Part shown: positions 46,401-53,285 of the stretch, piece after piece
How the letters are laid out: each line of letters begins with the position of its first letter
Position numbering within the stretch: the first letter of the stretch is position 1
Origin: Bacteroidota bacterium
GTDB lineage: Bacteria; Bacteroidota; Bacteroidia; Chitinophagales; Chitinophagaceae
Assembly (NCBI GenBank): GCA_023417815.1
Contig: JAEZEI010000124.1
Span: forward strand, 36,043 to 100,042
Length of the DNA stretch: 64,000 bases
Direction: 5' to 3'
Notes under the pieces: model-generated
What the model was told of the DNA's origin: nothing
The model's input: the letters and a program-made list of their open reading frames with translations, nothing else
The model's database searches: none
Position numbers and translations under genes: made by a program

Positions 46401-46819
46401 AACGCAGGCTGATCGAGAATATCCGCCTCAAGGAAGATATCCTCACCGGTAAGAATATCCTGGTAGTGGATGATGACGTGCGGAACCTGTTTGCACTGAC
46501 CACCGTATTTGAAAGGTATAATATCAATGTGATCACTGCAGAAAGCGGCAAGGAAGCCATAAATATCATCAACGAGGAAAACCCCAAGATCGAAATGGTG
46601 CTTATGGATATCATGATGCCGGAAATGGACGGGTATGAAACCATGCAGCGCATCCGTAGGGAACATAAGAACAGCACCCTCCCGATAATTGCTGTAACGG
46701 CGAAGGCGATGAAGGGCGACAGGCAGAAATGTATAGAAGCCGGTGCATCGGATTATATTACAAAACCTTTGAAAATAGACCAATTGCTTTCTCTGATGAG
46801 AGTGTGGTTCTATAAATAA
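40439..46819 (+). CDS. giant poly-HAMP hybrid sensor histidine kinase
   Basis: Cytosolic hybrid kinase of 2126 residues with no membrane helix or signal peptide. Residues 31-171 are degenerate HAMP units. Residues 172-1183 are eleven tandem 92-residue repeats (consensus EVTRVAREVGSEGKLGGQA, WKDLTDSVN, QVRNIAEVTTAVAKGDLS, GEILELKNTINTMVDQL), each a pair of HAMP-like units. Then a linker, GAF (about 1214-1355), coiled coil (1360-1425), HisKA with phosphorylated H1439 in MSHELRTPLN, and a catalytic ATPase domain with N and G boxes (NQILKNLLSNAFKFT, SDTGIGIP, GGTGLGLSIS). Three receivers follow near 1737, 1859 and 2005, each with an acceptor Asp (LDVKLPD, VDYSLPD, MDIMMPEMDG). Same layout as fungal Nik1/Os-1 group III kinases. 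Downstream receiver-kinase gene is 54 bases away. Confidence 0.95.
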   Translation: MLSKKKQEPILTGENGAEVAVTAQQLNGNEGLDMTALLKVLTEVKNGNFDVRLPLDLTGVEGKICDTLNEIISLNQNMMMEFTRAGNIIGKKGKLTERIEAPSSKGAWKSGIESLNTLISDLVHPTIEIAHVISSVAKGNLSTEMSMVIGDHNLQGEFARISKEVNDMVKQLNLFSMEVTRVALEVGSEGKLGGQAKVKGVAGVWKDLTDSVNQMGSNLTAQVRNIAEVTTAVAKGDLSKKITVDVKGEILELKNTINTMVDQLNSFSSEVTRVALEVGTEGKLGGQAQVKGVAGTWKDLTDSVNQMASNLTGQVRNIAEVTTAVAKGDLSRQITVDVKGEILELKNTINTMVDQLNSFSSEVTRVAREVGSEGKLGGQAKVKGVGGVWKDLTDSVNQMASNLTGQVRNIAEVTTAVAKGDLSKKITVDVKGEILELKNTINTMVDQLNSFSSEVTRVALEVGTEGKLGGQAQVKGVAGTWKDLTDSVNGMASNLTGQVRNIAEVTTAVAKGDLSRKITVDVKGEILELKNTINTMVDQLNSFGSEVTRVAREVGSEGKLGGQADVPGVAGTWKDLTDSVNIMASNLTSQVRNIAEVTTAVATGDLSRKIDVDVKGEILELKNTINTMVDQLRSFASEVTRVAREVGSEGKLGGQAAVKDVGGVWKDLTDSVNGMASNLTDQVRNIAEVTTAVARGDLSRKITVDVKGEILELKNTINTMVDQLNSFGSEVTRVAREVGSEGKLGGQADVPGVGGTWKDLTDSVNKMASNLTSQVRNIAEVTTAVANGDLSRKITVDVQGEILELKNTNNTMVDQLRGFASEVTRVAREVGTEGKLGGQANVPGVAGTWKDLTDSVNGMASNLTDQVRNIAEVAIAVANGDMSKKITVDVRGEILQLKETLNTMVDQLRAFASEVTRVAREVGTDGKLGGQAFVPGVAGTWKDLTDSVNQMTGNLTAQVRNIAEVTKAVASGDLSKTVAIDVKGEILDLKNTINTMVEQLNSFAYEVTRVAREVGTEGKLGGQADVKGVAGTWKDLTDSVNMMASNLTNQVRGIAKVVTAVANGNLKQKLAIVSRGEVAQLIDTINEMIDTLAVFADQVTTVASEVGVEGRLGGQAHVPGASGTWKNLTENVNQLAQNLTTQVRSISEVASAVTKGDLTRNIRVDAKGEVEALKDTINQMITNLRETTLRNQEQDWLKSNLAKFTQMLQGQKDLNTVTRRILSELAQVVVAHYGAFYILSTDEENNNQSLRLFATYGYKTEKHIPTRFNVGEGLVGQVALEKERIILNNVPSNYINISSSLGKARPANLIILPVLFENDVKAVIELASLDVFSETHLDFLSQLTESIGIVLNTIEANTRTEELLAQSQSLAGELKVQQEELRRTNDELQDKALLLVKQKNEVEAKNKEVEEARRSLEEKAEQLQLTSKYKSEFLANMSHELRTPLNSLLILAQQLYENSEGNLNDKQIRYAKTIHSCGDDLIQLINDILDLSKIESGFITANISPVRYSEIASFVETTFKPISEARHLRFTIKTDPELPETFETDIQRLNQILKNLLSNAFKFTEKGEVKLNIFKAAKGSWKFGTPALENANNVVGFSISDTGIGIPQEKQNIIFEAFQQAEGSTSRKYGGTGLGLSISRGLAELLGGTIELESSTGQGSVFTLFLPGDNLHLLEAKESLDSTTYAAVKLGSESGDIDTLLNSISISDKSETKNLNLVNEMINETGDDRNNIQPNDKVVLIIEDDLRFGKIIIDKAHEVGLKAIVAVSYIEVFDFINRFTPIAITLDVKLPDTSGWKVMELLRNDLNYRHIPIHLISGEENRALALRRGARSFLLKPLENEALNALFEDIRSYHEKGVKKVLVIEDNEIDSSQIAKILQSDILEVTVAETASKGLELAKANADFDCIIVDYSLPDMPGNQLLNQLKGIKAANSAMIVYSAKDFSKSEMKMLNQHSNSVLLKGVNSLEHLLEETVLHLHINHKELPQDKRRLIENIRLKEDILTGKNILVVDDDVRNLFALTTVFERYNINVITAESGKEAINIINEENPKIEMVLMDIMMPEMDGYETMQRIRREHKNSTLPIIAVTAKAMKGDRQKCIEAGASDYITKPLKIDQLLSLMRVWFYK
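40952..43987 (+). repeat. eleven tandem 276-bp in-frame repeats
   Basis: Units begin at 40952 and every 276 bases after (41228, 41504 and so on) with codons for L-N/R-x-F. All eleven are exactly 92 codons with no indel. Units 1-8 are nearly identical in protein; units 10 and 11 have drifted most. The repeat creates long, meaningless open frames on the opposite strand. Confidence 0.95.
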
Positions 46820-46873
46820 ATCCACCGGGAATGACTTCTTGGAACATCCTTTGAGTTCATTCCTGCGAAACAA

Positions 46874-48172
46874 ATGATGATGCAGAAGATCCTATTGGTT
46901 GATGACAGGGAGGATAATCTATTTTCCATTGAAACCATACTTGAACAGGATGGTTATACCTTTATTAAGGCAAGGTCGGGACGCGAGGCATTGAAGATCC
47001 TTTTGAAAGAATTCGATTTCGCCCTCATACTGATGGACGTGAAGATGCCCAACCTCAATGGCTTTGAAACTGCATCACTTATATATGAGCGGGAAAAATT
47101 GCGCCACATCCCTATCATCTTCATCACCGCGAACAACTATGGCGAAGAGAATATCTTCAAAGGGTATAAGGCAGGTGCGGTAGACTATATCTACAAGCCC
47201 ATAAACCCCGACCTCCTCAGGGCCAAGGTTAGTGTATTCATCGACCTGTATAAAAAGAACCATGCCCTGGTAGCTTCAGAAAAGAAACTGAAGCTCGCCA
47301 ACGAGGAACTGGAAAAAGAAATTGAAGAAAGGAAGCGCTCACAGGAAAAGGTTGATGAACTGAACAGGCAGCTCATGCTGAACATCGAGCAGTTAAAGGC
47401 AACCAACGAAGAACTGGATAACTTCGCCTTCATCGCATCACACGACCTGCAGGAACCGCTCCGCAAGATCAGGACCTTCAGCGATATGCTCCTAACCCGC
47501 TACAGCAGCGAACTTTCGCCGCCGGTTGTAGATTATCTTGAAAAGATCGACAAGTCGAGCAAGCGGATGCAGTCCCTCATAGAGGATATCCTCATGTTCT
47601 CCCGCTTCTCGAACAATACCGACGATTTTGTTGAAAAGGATCTTGACGGCATCCTCGACCAGGTGATCACCGACCTCGACCTGAATATTCAGTCGCGCAA
47701 GGCAGAATTCAAACGCAACAAACTCCCGCTGGCCTCCATCGTTCCAGCTATGATGCACCAGCTCTTCCAGAATCTTATCAGCAACGCGATCAAGTTCTGC
47801 AAGGAAGGCACGGAGCCACGCATAGAGATCTCCTCAACTTCCTTAAAAGGGAAGGATATACCCGGTGCCCCGGCTACACTGGCTGAAAATGATTTTCACG
47901 GCATAACCATCAAAGACAATGGCATCGGCTTCGATGAACAATTCTGCGATATGATCTTCGTGATCTTTAAACGGCTCCATAATAGCCAGGCCTTTGAAGG
48001 AACAGGGATCGGCCTTGCCATTTGCCGCAAGATCGCCGACAAGCATAACGGCTACATCTTCGCGCGCAGCAAACCAGGCGAAGGTTCTGTTTTCACCCTC
48101 GCATTGCCGGTGAAACAACAATCACCAAACGGCGCCAAAGTTTCATCCGCTCTTCAGGCTGCAGGTAAATAA
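46874..48172 (+). CDS. receiver-histidine kinase (REC-coil-HisKA-HATPase)
   Basis: A 432-residue cytosolic protein. N-terminal receiver (residues 4-122) has the DD pair in LLVDDREDN, acceptor Asp in LILMDVKMPN and Lys in YKPINPD. A coiled coil (about 130-180) leads to HisKA with H190 in FIASHDLQEPLRKIRTF, then the ATPase domain with HQLFQNLISNAIKFC and KDNGIGFDE. This order is that of bacteriophytochrome-like output kinases controlled by a phosphorylated receiver. It lies 54 bases after the poly-HAMP kinase, whose receivers or kinase may feed it. Overlaps the convergent CHASE3 kinase gene by 19 bases. Confidence 0.92.
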   Translation: MMMQKILLVDDREDNLFSIETILEQDGYTFIKARSGREALKILLKEFDFALILMDVKMPNLNGFETASLIYEREKLRHIPIIFITANNYGEENIFKGYKAGAVDYIYKPINPDLLRAKVSVFIDLYKKNHALVASEKKLKLANEELEKEIEERKRSQEKVDELNRQLMLNIEQLKATNEELDNFAFIASHDLQEPLRKIRTFSDMLLTRYSSELSPPVVDYLEKIDKSSKRMQSLIEDILMFSRFSNNTDDFVEKDLDGILDQVITDLDLNIQSRKAEFKRNKLPLASIVPAMMHQLFQNLISNAIKFCKEGTEPRIEISSTSLKGKDIPGAPATLAENDFHGITIKDNGIGFDEQFCDMIFVIFKRLHNSQAFEGTGIGLAICRKIADKHNGYIFARSKPGEGSVFTLALPVKQQSPNGAKVSSALQAAGK

Positions 48173-50331
48173 ATATTGAAGGTAGCCCCGGTACCGGGAG
48201 TGGACTCGGCCGTGATCAGGCCATTGTGTTTCTCAATGATCTTCTTGCAAATAGCCAGTCCTATGCCCGTTCCACTGTACTCCTGCTTGCCATGCAACCG
48301 CTGGAAGATCTCGAATATGCGTTTACTGTATTGCATGTCGAAACCGATCCCGTTATCAGAAAACCTGATCCACTGGTACTTCCTGTTGGGCTCAAGGTCA
48401 GCATTCACTGAAGCACCCGTAACTTCTTCGCAATTGATATTGATCTCAAGTGGAACGTCGGGCTTTGAGAATTTTATTGAATTACTAAGGAGATTCTGGA
48501 ACACCTGGATGAACTGGAATTCGATCACATTTAAAGCACAGTTAGTCTCAAGGTCTATCTTCACTCCTTTCTGGTCGATATTATCTTTTAGCTGCGCCCG
48601 TGCCTCATTCACAACAAATTCAAGATTCGTTGGCTGTGGAGTACGCCCCGCCCCGTTCGCACGCGCATAATCCAGCAGGTCCTCGATCAGGTTCCGCATC
48701 CGGCCGGATGCCTTCTTCATCCTGTCGAAATAATCCTTGCCCCTGTCACTCAGTTTATCATAATCGATCTCCAGTATCCGGTCGCTGAACGTCTGTATCT
48801 TCCTCAACGGCTCCTGCAGGTCATGGCTGGCAACATAGGCGAACGACTGCAACTCATTGTTCATGCTTTCAAGATCCTTATTCTTTCGCTCCAGGATGGC
48901 AGCATGTTTCTTTAACTGTTCATCGCTCTTCTTTTTCTCAGTAAGATCGCGGGTAACCTTCGTAAAGCCCATGAGCTCGTTATCCTCATTACGTATGGCA
49001 GTGATAAGTGTATTGCCCCAGAATGTTGAACCATCCTTTCTTACTCTCCAGCCTTCATGATTGGCGAAACCTTTAAGGGCTGCCTCTTTTAAAAGTGTTT
49101 GCGGTAGCTGAACATCGCGATCCGACTCGTTGTAGAAAATTGAAATATGTTTCCCTATGATTTCATCAGTATTATATCCTTTGATCTTTTCAGCACCCTT
49201 ATTCCAGTTTTCGATAACGCCATTCTTATTCAGGAATATGATCGCATAGTCCGCAACACCTTCCACCATCCTGTGATATCGTTCTTCATTTTCTCTTAAT
49301 TCCTTATACATCAATACTACCTGTGTATTGTCATGCGCTGTCACCATTACACCATAAATCTTTCCATCTGCGATCAAAGGAGTGAAATAAAGATCCCAGT
49401 ATTTATCACCGCTGAAACCGGTCTTATATTCCTGCACTGCAACCATCTCTCCCATCAACGCCTTGTCAATATTTCCAAATGCAGGCTCTTTCTCAATGCC
49501 GGGTCGCAGTTCTGAAAGGCTTCTCCCAAAAACATCCTTGAAATTCTCTGAAAGAAAAGCTTCTGCCGAAGGATTTACGGCGATCACTTTCTTGTCCTTA
49601 TCCACCACCGCTACCAGATCTACCGAGGCACCAAGCATATGCTCATAGAGTACGCTTCGTTTCCGGAACATTTCCGACTGCTCTTCGAGCTGGGTTTGCA
49701 GGTTCGACGACCGGTCCAGGTCCTTAGTGATGCGCCAATACGTTAGGACCAGCACAAGCAATGAAAAAAGAATGAGGGTTATCGTTACGAATGGTGTGAA
49801 GCGGCTCTCGCTGCTGAATATGTTCAGGCGCGATTTCAGCAACCTGTCTTCCTCAGTGTTCATTTCGGCGATGATCCCCCGCATCTCGTTCATAATGATC
49901 CGTCCCGTATCGATCAATTGATCGCGAAGGCTTGTATCGCTGGTTGCCGCAACAGCCCGGAGCTGCTGTGATTTATCATTTACAAGTTTCTCAAGTTTTT
50001 TGAAACGGTAATCCTGGCTGGGGGCTTCATCCATCCATTTTTCCACCCTGGCTAATTGAACAGGAAGGTTATTTAATGCTTTCTCATATTCTTTGTATAG
50101 CTCCTGGTTCCCGGTAAGCAAAAAACCACGCTGCTGGCGCTCTGCATCTTTCACGGCGGAGATCATTCGCTCCAGCTCCAGCTTCGCAGTATTGGATTTG
50201 TTTACGATCTCTGCAGAATTGAAAAGCTGCCTGATCCGGTTATAAGAAAATACCGACAATATCAGTAAGCAAATAAACGCGATAGAGAAGATAACTTTGA
50301 CCGAAGTAGATCCTAAATTTTGCCTGTACAT
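48154..50331 (-). CDS. CHASE3-PAS-PAS sensor histidine kinase
   Basis: Membrane-bound kinase of 725 residues. Helix 1 (about 12-30) and helix 2 (about 178-198) flank a periplasmic CHASE3 domain with its hallmark AVKDAERQQRGFLLTGNQEL. Two PAS domains follow (about 225-345 and 350-465, the latter ending GFTKVTRDLTEKK). The kinase core has H503 in YVASHDLQEPLRKIQTF, N box FQNLLSNSIKFS and GGT-like GTGIGLAICKKI. No receiver is attached, so it must signal to a separate response regulator. Ligand unknown. Confidence 0.92.
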   Translation of the reverse strand: MYRQNLGSTSVKVIFSIAFICLLILSVFSYNRIRQLFNSAEIVNKSNTAKLELERMISAVKDAERQQRGFLLTGNQELYKEYEKALNNLPVQLARVEKWMDEAPSQDYRFKKLEKLVNDKSQQLRAVAATSDTSLRDQLIDTGRIIMNEMRGIIAEMNTEEDRLLKSRLNIFSSESRFTPFVTITLILFSLLVLVLTYWRITKDLDRSSNLQTQLEEQSEMFRKRSVLYEHMLGASVDLVAVVDKDKKVIAVNPSAEAFLSENFKDVFGRSLSELRPGIEKEPAFGNIDKALMGEMVAVQEYKTGFSGDKYWDLYFTPLIADGKIYGVMVTAHDNTQVVLMYKELRENEERYHRMVEGVADYAIIFLNKNGVIENWNKGAEKIKGYNTDEIIGKHISIFYNESDRDVQLPQTLLKEAALKGFANHEGWRVRKDGSTFWGNTLITAIRNEDNELMGFTKVTRDLTEKKKSDEQLKKHAAILERKNKDLESMNNELQSFAYVASHDLQEPLRKIQTFSDRILEIDYDKLSDRGKDYFDRMKKASGRMRNLIEDLLDYARANGAGRTPQPTNLEFVVNEARAQLKDNIDQKGVKIDLETNCALNVIEFQFIQVFQNLLSNSIKFSKPDVPLEININCEEVTGASVNADLEPNRKYQWIRFSDNGIGFDMQYSKRIFEIFQRLHGKQEYSGTGIGLAICKKIIEKHNGLITAESTPGTGATFNIYLPAA

Positions 50332-50414
50332 TTATGCCGGTTACCAGTTTGGGTTTATGTTACAAAAAATAAGCCAAGCCATTTATAACGAATATAATAT
50401 CAATACGATACATA

Positions 50415-51944
50415 ATGCGCACACTTTTAATCCCGCTGTCTTTTTCCCTGGTCGTTATCATTTCCTGCACATCAACCCGGGTTCCCGCGAATGATGGCAT
50501 CATCGATATCACCTTCATCCAGATGAATGATGTTTACGAGATCGCACCACTCGAAGGCGGCAAATCGGGCGGTATGGCCCGGGTCGCCCATCTGAAAAAG
50601 GAAATGCTGAAGAAGGATCCAAACACCATGCTGGTAATGGCCGGCGATTTCCTGAGTCCTTCCGTGTTCAACAGCCTGAAGGTAAACGGGGAGCGAGTGC
50701 GCGGGAAACAGATGGTAGACGCTATGAATGCCGCAGGCACCGACCTGGCAGTATTCGGCAACCACGAATTCGATATCTCTGAAAACGAAGTGCAGGCAAG
50801 GATCAATGAATCGGAATTCGACTGGGTAAGCACGAATACATTCCACACTAGCAATGGCAATGTTACACACTTTGTAAAAACACGGAACGGGATGAGCGAG
50901 CCACTTCCTGAAATGATCATCAAAACCTTCCGGGATGCCGACGGCACCGAAGCAAAGGTTGGATTTATCGGGATTACCCTTCCCTTCAATAAAGCTTCCT
51001 ATGTTAGTTATTCCGATCCTTTATCGTCGGCCGTGAAAATGTATGATCGGTTAAAGGATTCCTGCGATGCCATAGTAGCCATCACACACCAGCTTGAAGC
51101 GGACGACAGCATACTCGCCACCCGCCTGCCCGGCCTGGCGCTCATCATGGGCGGCCATGAACATGATATGCGCCACCTTAAAGTGAATGGCGTGGAGATC
51201 ACCAAGGCACATGCAAACCTGAAAACGGTTTTCATCAATACCCTTTCCATAAACAAGAACGAAAAGACAAAGAAAGTTTCGACTAGGTTGCTGGAGATAA
51301 ATGAAACTATCCCTTTCGAAGATGAAACGAACAGGCGGGTTGAAGCGTGGACGAAGATGGCATCGGAGAATTTCGCAGGACTGGGCTTCAATGCTTCGCG
51401 GGTGGTTGCTTCTTCGCTGGACCCGCTCGATGGAAGGGAAGCAGAGATCAGGACCCGCCCTACCCAATTCACCCGGTATATTGTAAAAGCAATGGAGGCT
51501 GCGGCGCCGCAGAGTGATGTAGCGATCGTGAATTCAGGTTCCATCAGGGTGGATGACATTCTTTACATGCCCGTAACGGAATATGATATCATTCGCAGCC
51601 TGCCGTTTGGCGGAGGTATTGTTGAAGTGGATATGGAAGGCGTTTTACTGAAACGCATTCTTAACAGCAGTGAACAAAATAAAGGGATCGGCGGATACCT
51701 GCATTATTCTGAAAGAATATCAAAGGTTAATGGTGAATGGCTGCTTGATACAAAGCCGATCGACAATAAGAAGATCTACAGGGTTGCTCTAACAGATTTT
51801 CTCATCACGGGTGGTGAAGCAAATATGGACTATTTGAAAAAGGATAATCCTTCGGTTATAAAAGTGCACCCTGTTATAACGGACCTTAAAGATCCACGAA
51901 GCGATATACGGCTCGCGATCATCCGGTATCTGGAGAAGCTTTAG
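50415..51944 (+). CDS. metallophosphatase / 5'-nucleotidase lipoprotein
   Basis: UshA-like lipoprotein of 509 residues with a signal peptide ending in a lipobox-like VIISC (Cys about residue 18). The metallophosphatase domain has the metal ligands in QMNDVYEI, MAGDFLSPS, FGNHEFD, ITHQ and GGHEHD. The C-terminal 5'-nucleotidase domain starts near residue 330 and has NSGSIRVDD and the late LTDFLITGGEANMDYL. It would dephosphorylate nucleotides or other phosphoesters outside the cytoplasm. Divergent from the CHASE3 kinase; no terminator recognised. Confidence 0.9.
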   Translation: MRTLLIPLSFSLVVIISCTSTRVPANDGIIDITFIQMNDVYEIAPLEGGKSGGMARVAHLKKEMLKKDPNTMLVMAGDFLSPSVFNSLKVNGERVRGKQMVDAMNAAGTDLAVFGNHEFDISENEVQARINESEFDWVSTNTFHTSNGNVTHFVKTRNGMSEPLPEMIIKTFRDADGTEAKVGFIGITLPFNKASYVSYSDPLSSAVKMYDRLKDSCDAIVAITHQLEADDSILATRLPGLALIMGGHEHDMRHLKVNGVEITKAHANLKTVFINTLSINKNEKTKKVSTRLLEINETIPFEDETNRRVEAWTKMASENFAGLGFNASRVVASSLDPLDGREAEIRTRPTQFTRYIVKAMEAAAPQSDVAIVNSGSIRVDDILYMPVTEYDIIRSLPFGGGIVEVDMEGVLLKRILNSSEQNKGIGGYLHYSERISKVNGEWLLDTKPIDNKKIYRVALTDFLITGGEANMDYLKKDNPSVIKVHPVITDLKDPRSDIRLAIIRYLEKL

Positions 51945-51952
51945 TCATACAA

Positions 51953-52060
51953 ATTGTTCCCGCAGAATTTCGCCGATGCTTCGCAAATTTTCGCTGATTT
52001 ACATCCGGAATAAAAATCTGCGATCATCTGCGGCATAATCCCCGTATATCTGCGGGAAAT
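51953..52060. repeat. intergenic CGCAGAT/ATCTGCGGGAA-type repeat
   Basis: A run of short direct and inverted GC-rich words (CGCAGAATTTCGCC, ATCTGCGATCATCTGCGG, ATCTGCGGGAA at 52048-52058). The same ATCTGCGGGAA core recurs at 57938-57948. Such decaying words are common between genes of this phylum. Confidence 0.5.
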
Positions 52061-52080
52061 ATTTGACACCGGAATGCATA

Positions 52081-52117
52081 TAAATAAAAATGCCTGCGCA
52101 GTGATGCACAGGCATTT
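52081..52117 (-). terminator. intrinsic terminator of the small disordered protein gene
   Basis: On the minus strand a 13-base stem (AAATGCCTGTGCA against TGCGCAGGCATTT, one mismatch, 4-base loop) runs into a T-rich tail. It lies just after the 74-residue gene and supports that gene being real. Confidence 0.8.
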
Positions 52118-52132
52118 CATGCATTGTTTGAA

Positions 52133-52357
52133 TTACCTGTTAGAACCACGGTTGCTGTCGTTGCTGCGACCGCCACCGCTGTTTCCGCCCTGGTTGGAAC
52201 GGCCTCCAGACTGCTCGTTTCCACGGCTGCCTGTTTGTTGGTTAGAACCACGATCGCTTTGAGTTCCTCTTTCGCCTCTTTGAGTTGATCCTTCGTTCAG
52301 CAGCTCTTCCTGACCTCTTCCTGAGCCCTGGTTCCTTTGATTTTGTTTGTTTGCCAT
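52133..52357 (-). CDS. small disordered Gly/Asn/Arg/Ser-rich protein
   Basis: A 74-residue protein starting MANKQNQRNQGSGRGQEE and made almost entirely of G, N, R, S, Q and E, with tandem RSN and RGSN-like words and no hydrophobic core. It is too biased to assign to a family. It has its own strong terminator and 5' AT-rich leader, so I think it is expressed. Composition resembles stress-induced or condensate-forming low-complexity proteins and RGG-type RNA-binding tails, but this is inference from composition alone. Confidence 0.65.
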   Translation of the reverse strand: MANKQNQRNQGSGRGQEELLNEGSTQRGERGTQSDRGSNQQTGSRGNEQSGGRSNQGGNSGGGRSNDSNRGSNR

Positions 52358-52612
52358 AACAAAAGTTGATTTAATTAATAATGATACCTCTTCAACCTAA
52401 AGTATGCCATTGTAAAGCTTCGTAACTCGCTATTGTTCAGCTCACTACAACATTACAATTTGACAATTAACGGGTTACCGGCTCATCAGCGAACCATAAA
52501 AATTTTTTCCCCCGTCAAGCTCAGCAAACTGATTATCAACTCCTTTTATTTTTTTCCCTGCGGGATGCTTAATGATGAACCTGTGTATTAAATTCCTTGA
52601 ACCGAACAATTT

Positions 52613-52900
52613 TTATGGATGAGATATCCACAAATCGGGCTTCTGGCATTGTTCTTGACTTTGCAGCGCCGAAAAACGCAAGAATATGACTAAAGCAGGA
52701 AATATTCTCAACATAATGTCCGCTAAAGGTCTCAATGATGAGAACAAGTCCTCTGTTATATCTTCCGGTTCCGCTTTAAAACCTATCCGATTACACCGTT
52801 CTACCTTTAACTCAACCAAGTGGTTATCAGGATGCGTGATCCTGATAATCACTTCTTTTGTTCCCGAGTCTGCCTCAATTTTAGAAAACGTATGGTTCAT
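52613..52900 (-). CDS. possible hypothetical protein (minus-strand alternative)
   Basis: A 95-codon frame whose first 60 residues (MNHTFSKIEADSGTKEVIIR, later VELKVERCNRIGFKAEPED) look protein-like, followed by a hydrophobic segment and a poor tail. It overlaps a plus-strand frame at 52686-52904, and at most one is real. No family recognised. Confidence 0.22.
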   Translation of the reverse strand: MNHTFSKIEADSGTKEVIIRITHPDNHLVELKVERCNRIGFKAEPEDITEDLFSSLRPLADIMLRIFPALVIFLRFSALQSQEQCQKPDLWISHP

Positions 52901-52904
52901 TTGA
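52686..52904 (+). CDS. possible small protein or RNA unit (plus-strand alternative)
   Basis: A 72-codon Ser-rich frame starting MTKAGNILNIMSAKGL. Upstream, TGACTTTG at 52656-52663 is one base off the -7 consensus, and a good hairpin terminator follows at 52943. The pair suggests a short plus-strand transcript, either coding this peptide or an untranslated RNA. No family recognised; the interval 52358-53006 holds no better candidate. Confidence 0.3.
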   Translation: MTKAGNILNIMSAKGLNDENKSSVISSGSALKPIRLHRSTFNSTKWLSGCVILIITSFVPESASILENVWFI

Positions 52905-52942
52905 AATGGACCGCTATAATATTGACCGATGAGAAACCAACC

Positions 52943-52978
52943 GTAACCCCTTGTACCGAGGGGTTACTTGATCTTTTT
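52943..52978 (+). terminator. hairpin terminator or attenuator upstream of the T9SS-like gene
   Basis: Perfect 9-base stem GTAACCCCT / AGGGGTTAC with a 7-base loop, then TTGATCTTTTT. The T-rich tail is on the plus side only. It may end the short transcript above or attenuate the gene at 53007. Confidence 0.6.
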
Positions 52979-53006
52979 AAAACGCCAACCTCTGAAACCA
53001 CCTTTT

Positions 53007-53249
53007 ATGAAAAACACTGCTATTGTAGTTTCACCAACCCTGGTACCGCTAAACACCACCATTACGATCCGTACCAATGAAACCTTTCCCGACAGCACCT
53101 ACCAGATCACCGATGAAAGCGGCAGAACATTAAGGAAAGGATCCATTACTAAAGGCATTTGCGAATTCTACCTCAGCGTTGCCGGTATGGCCACCGGTAA
53201 CTACCGTCTTATCATGGGCTCAAGCCAGGAAAGATTCAAAGTGATATAG
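53007..53249 (+). CDS. stand-alone T9SS C-terminal-domain-like mini-protein
   Basis: An 80-residue protein, MKNTAIVVSPTLVPLNTTIT onward, with no signal peptide. The whole chain reads like the C-terminal sorting domain of type IX secretion cargo: an SPTLVPLNTTITI opening (compare P-N-P-x-x-x-x-I), central YQITDESGRTLRKGSI (compare Y-x-L-x-D-x-x-G-x-x-V), then YLSVAGMATGNYRLIM (compare L-x-x-G-x-Y) and a short basic FKVI end. I take ATG 53007; the frame opens at 52968. A cargo-free sorting domain is unusual. Fold assignment is by pattern only. M23 lipoprotein gene follows after 36 bases. Confidence 0.6.
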   Translation: MKNTAIVVSPTLVPLNTTITIRTNETFPDSTYQITDESGRTLRKGSITKGICEFYLSVAGMATGNYRLIMGSSQERFKVI

Positions 53250-53285
53250 CCGGACCGTTGTTTGTACTGGGTTTGAATAAAACCC

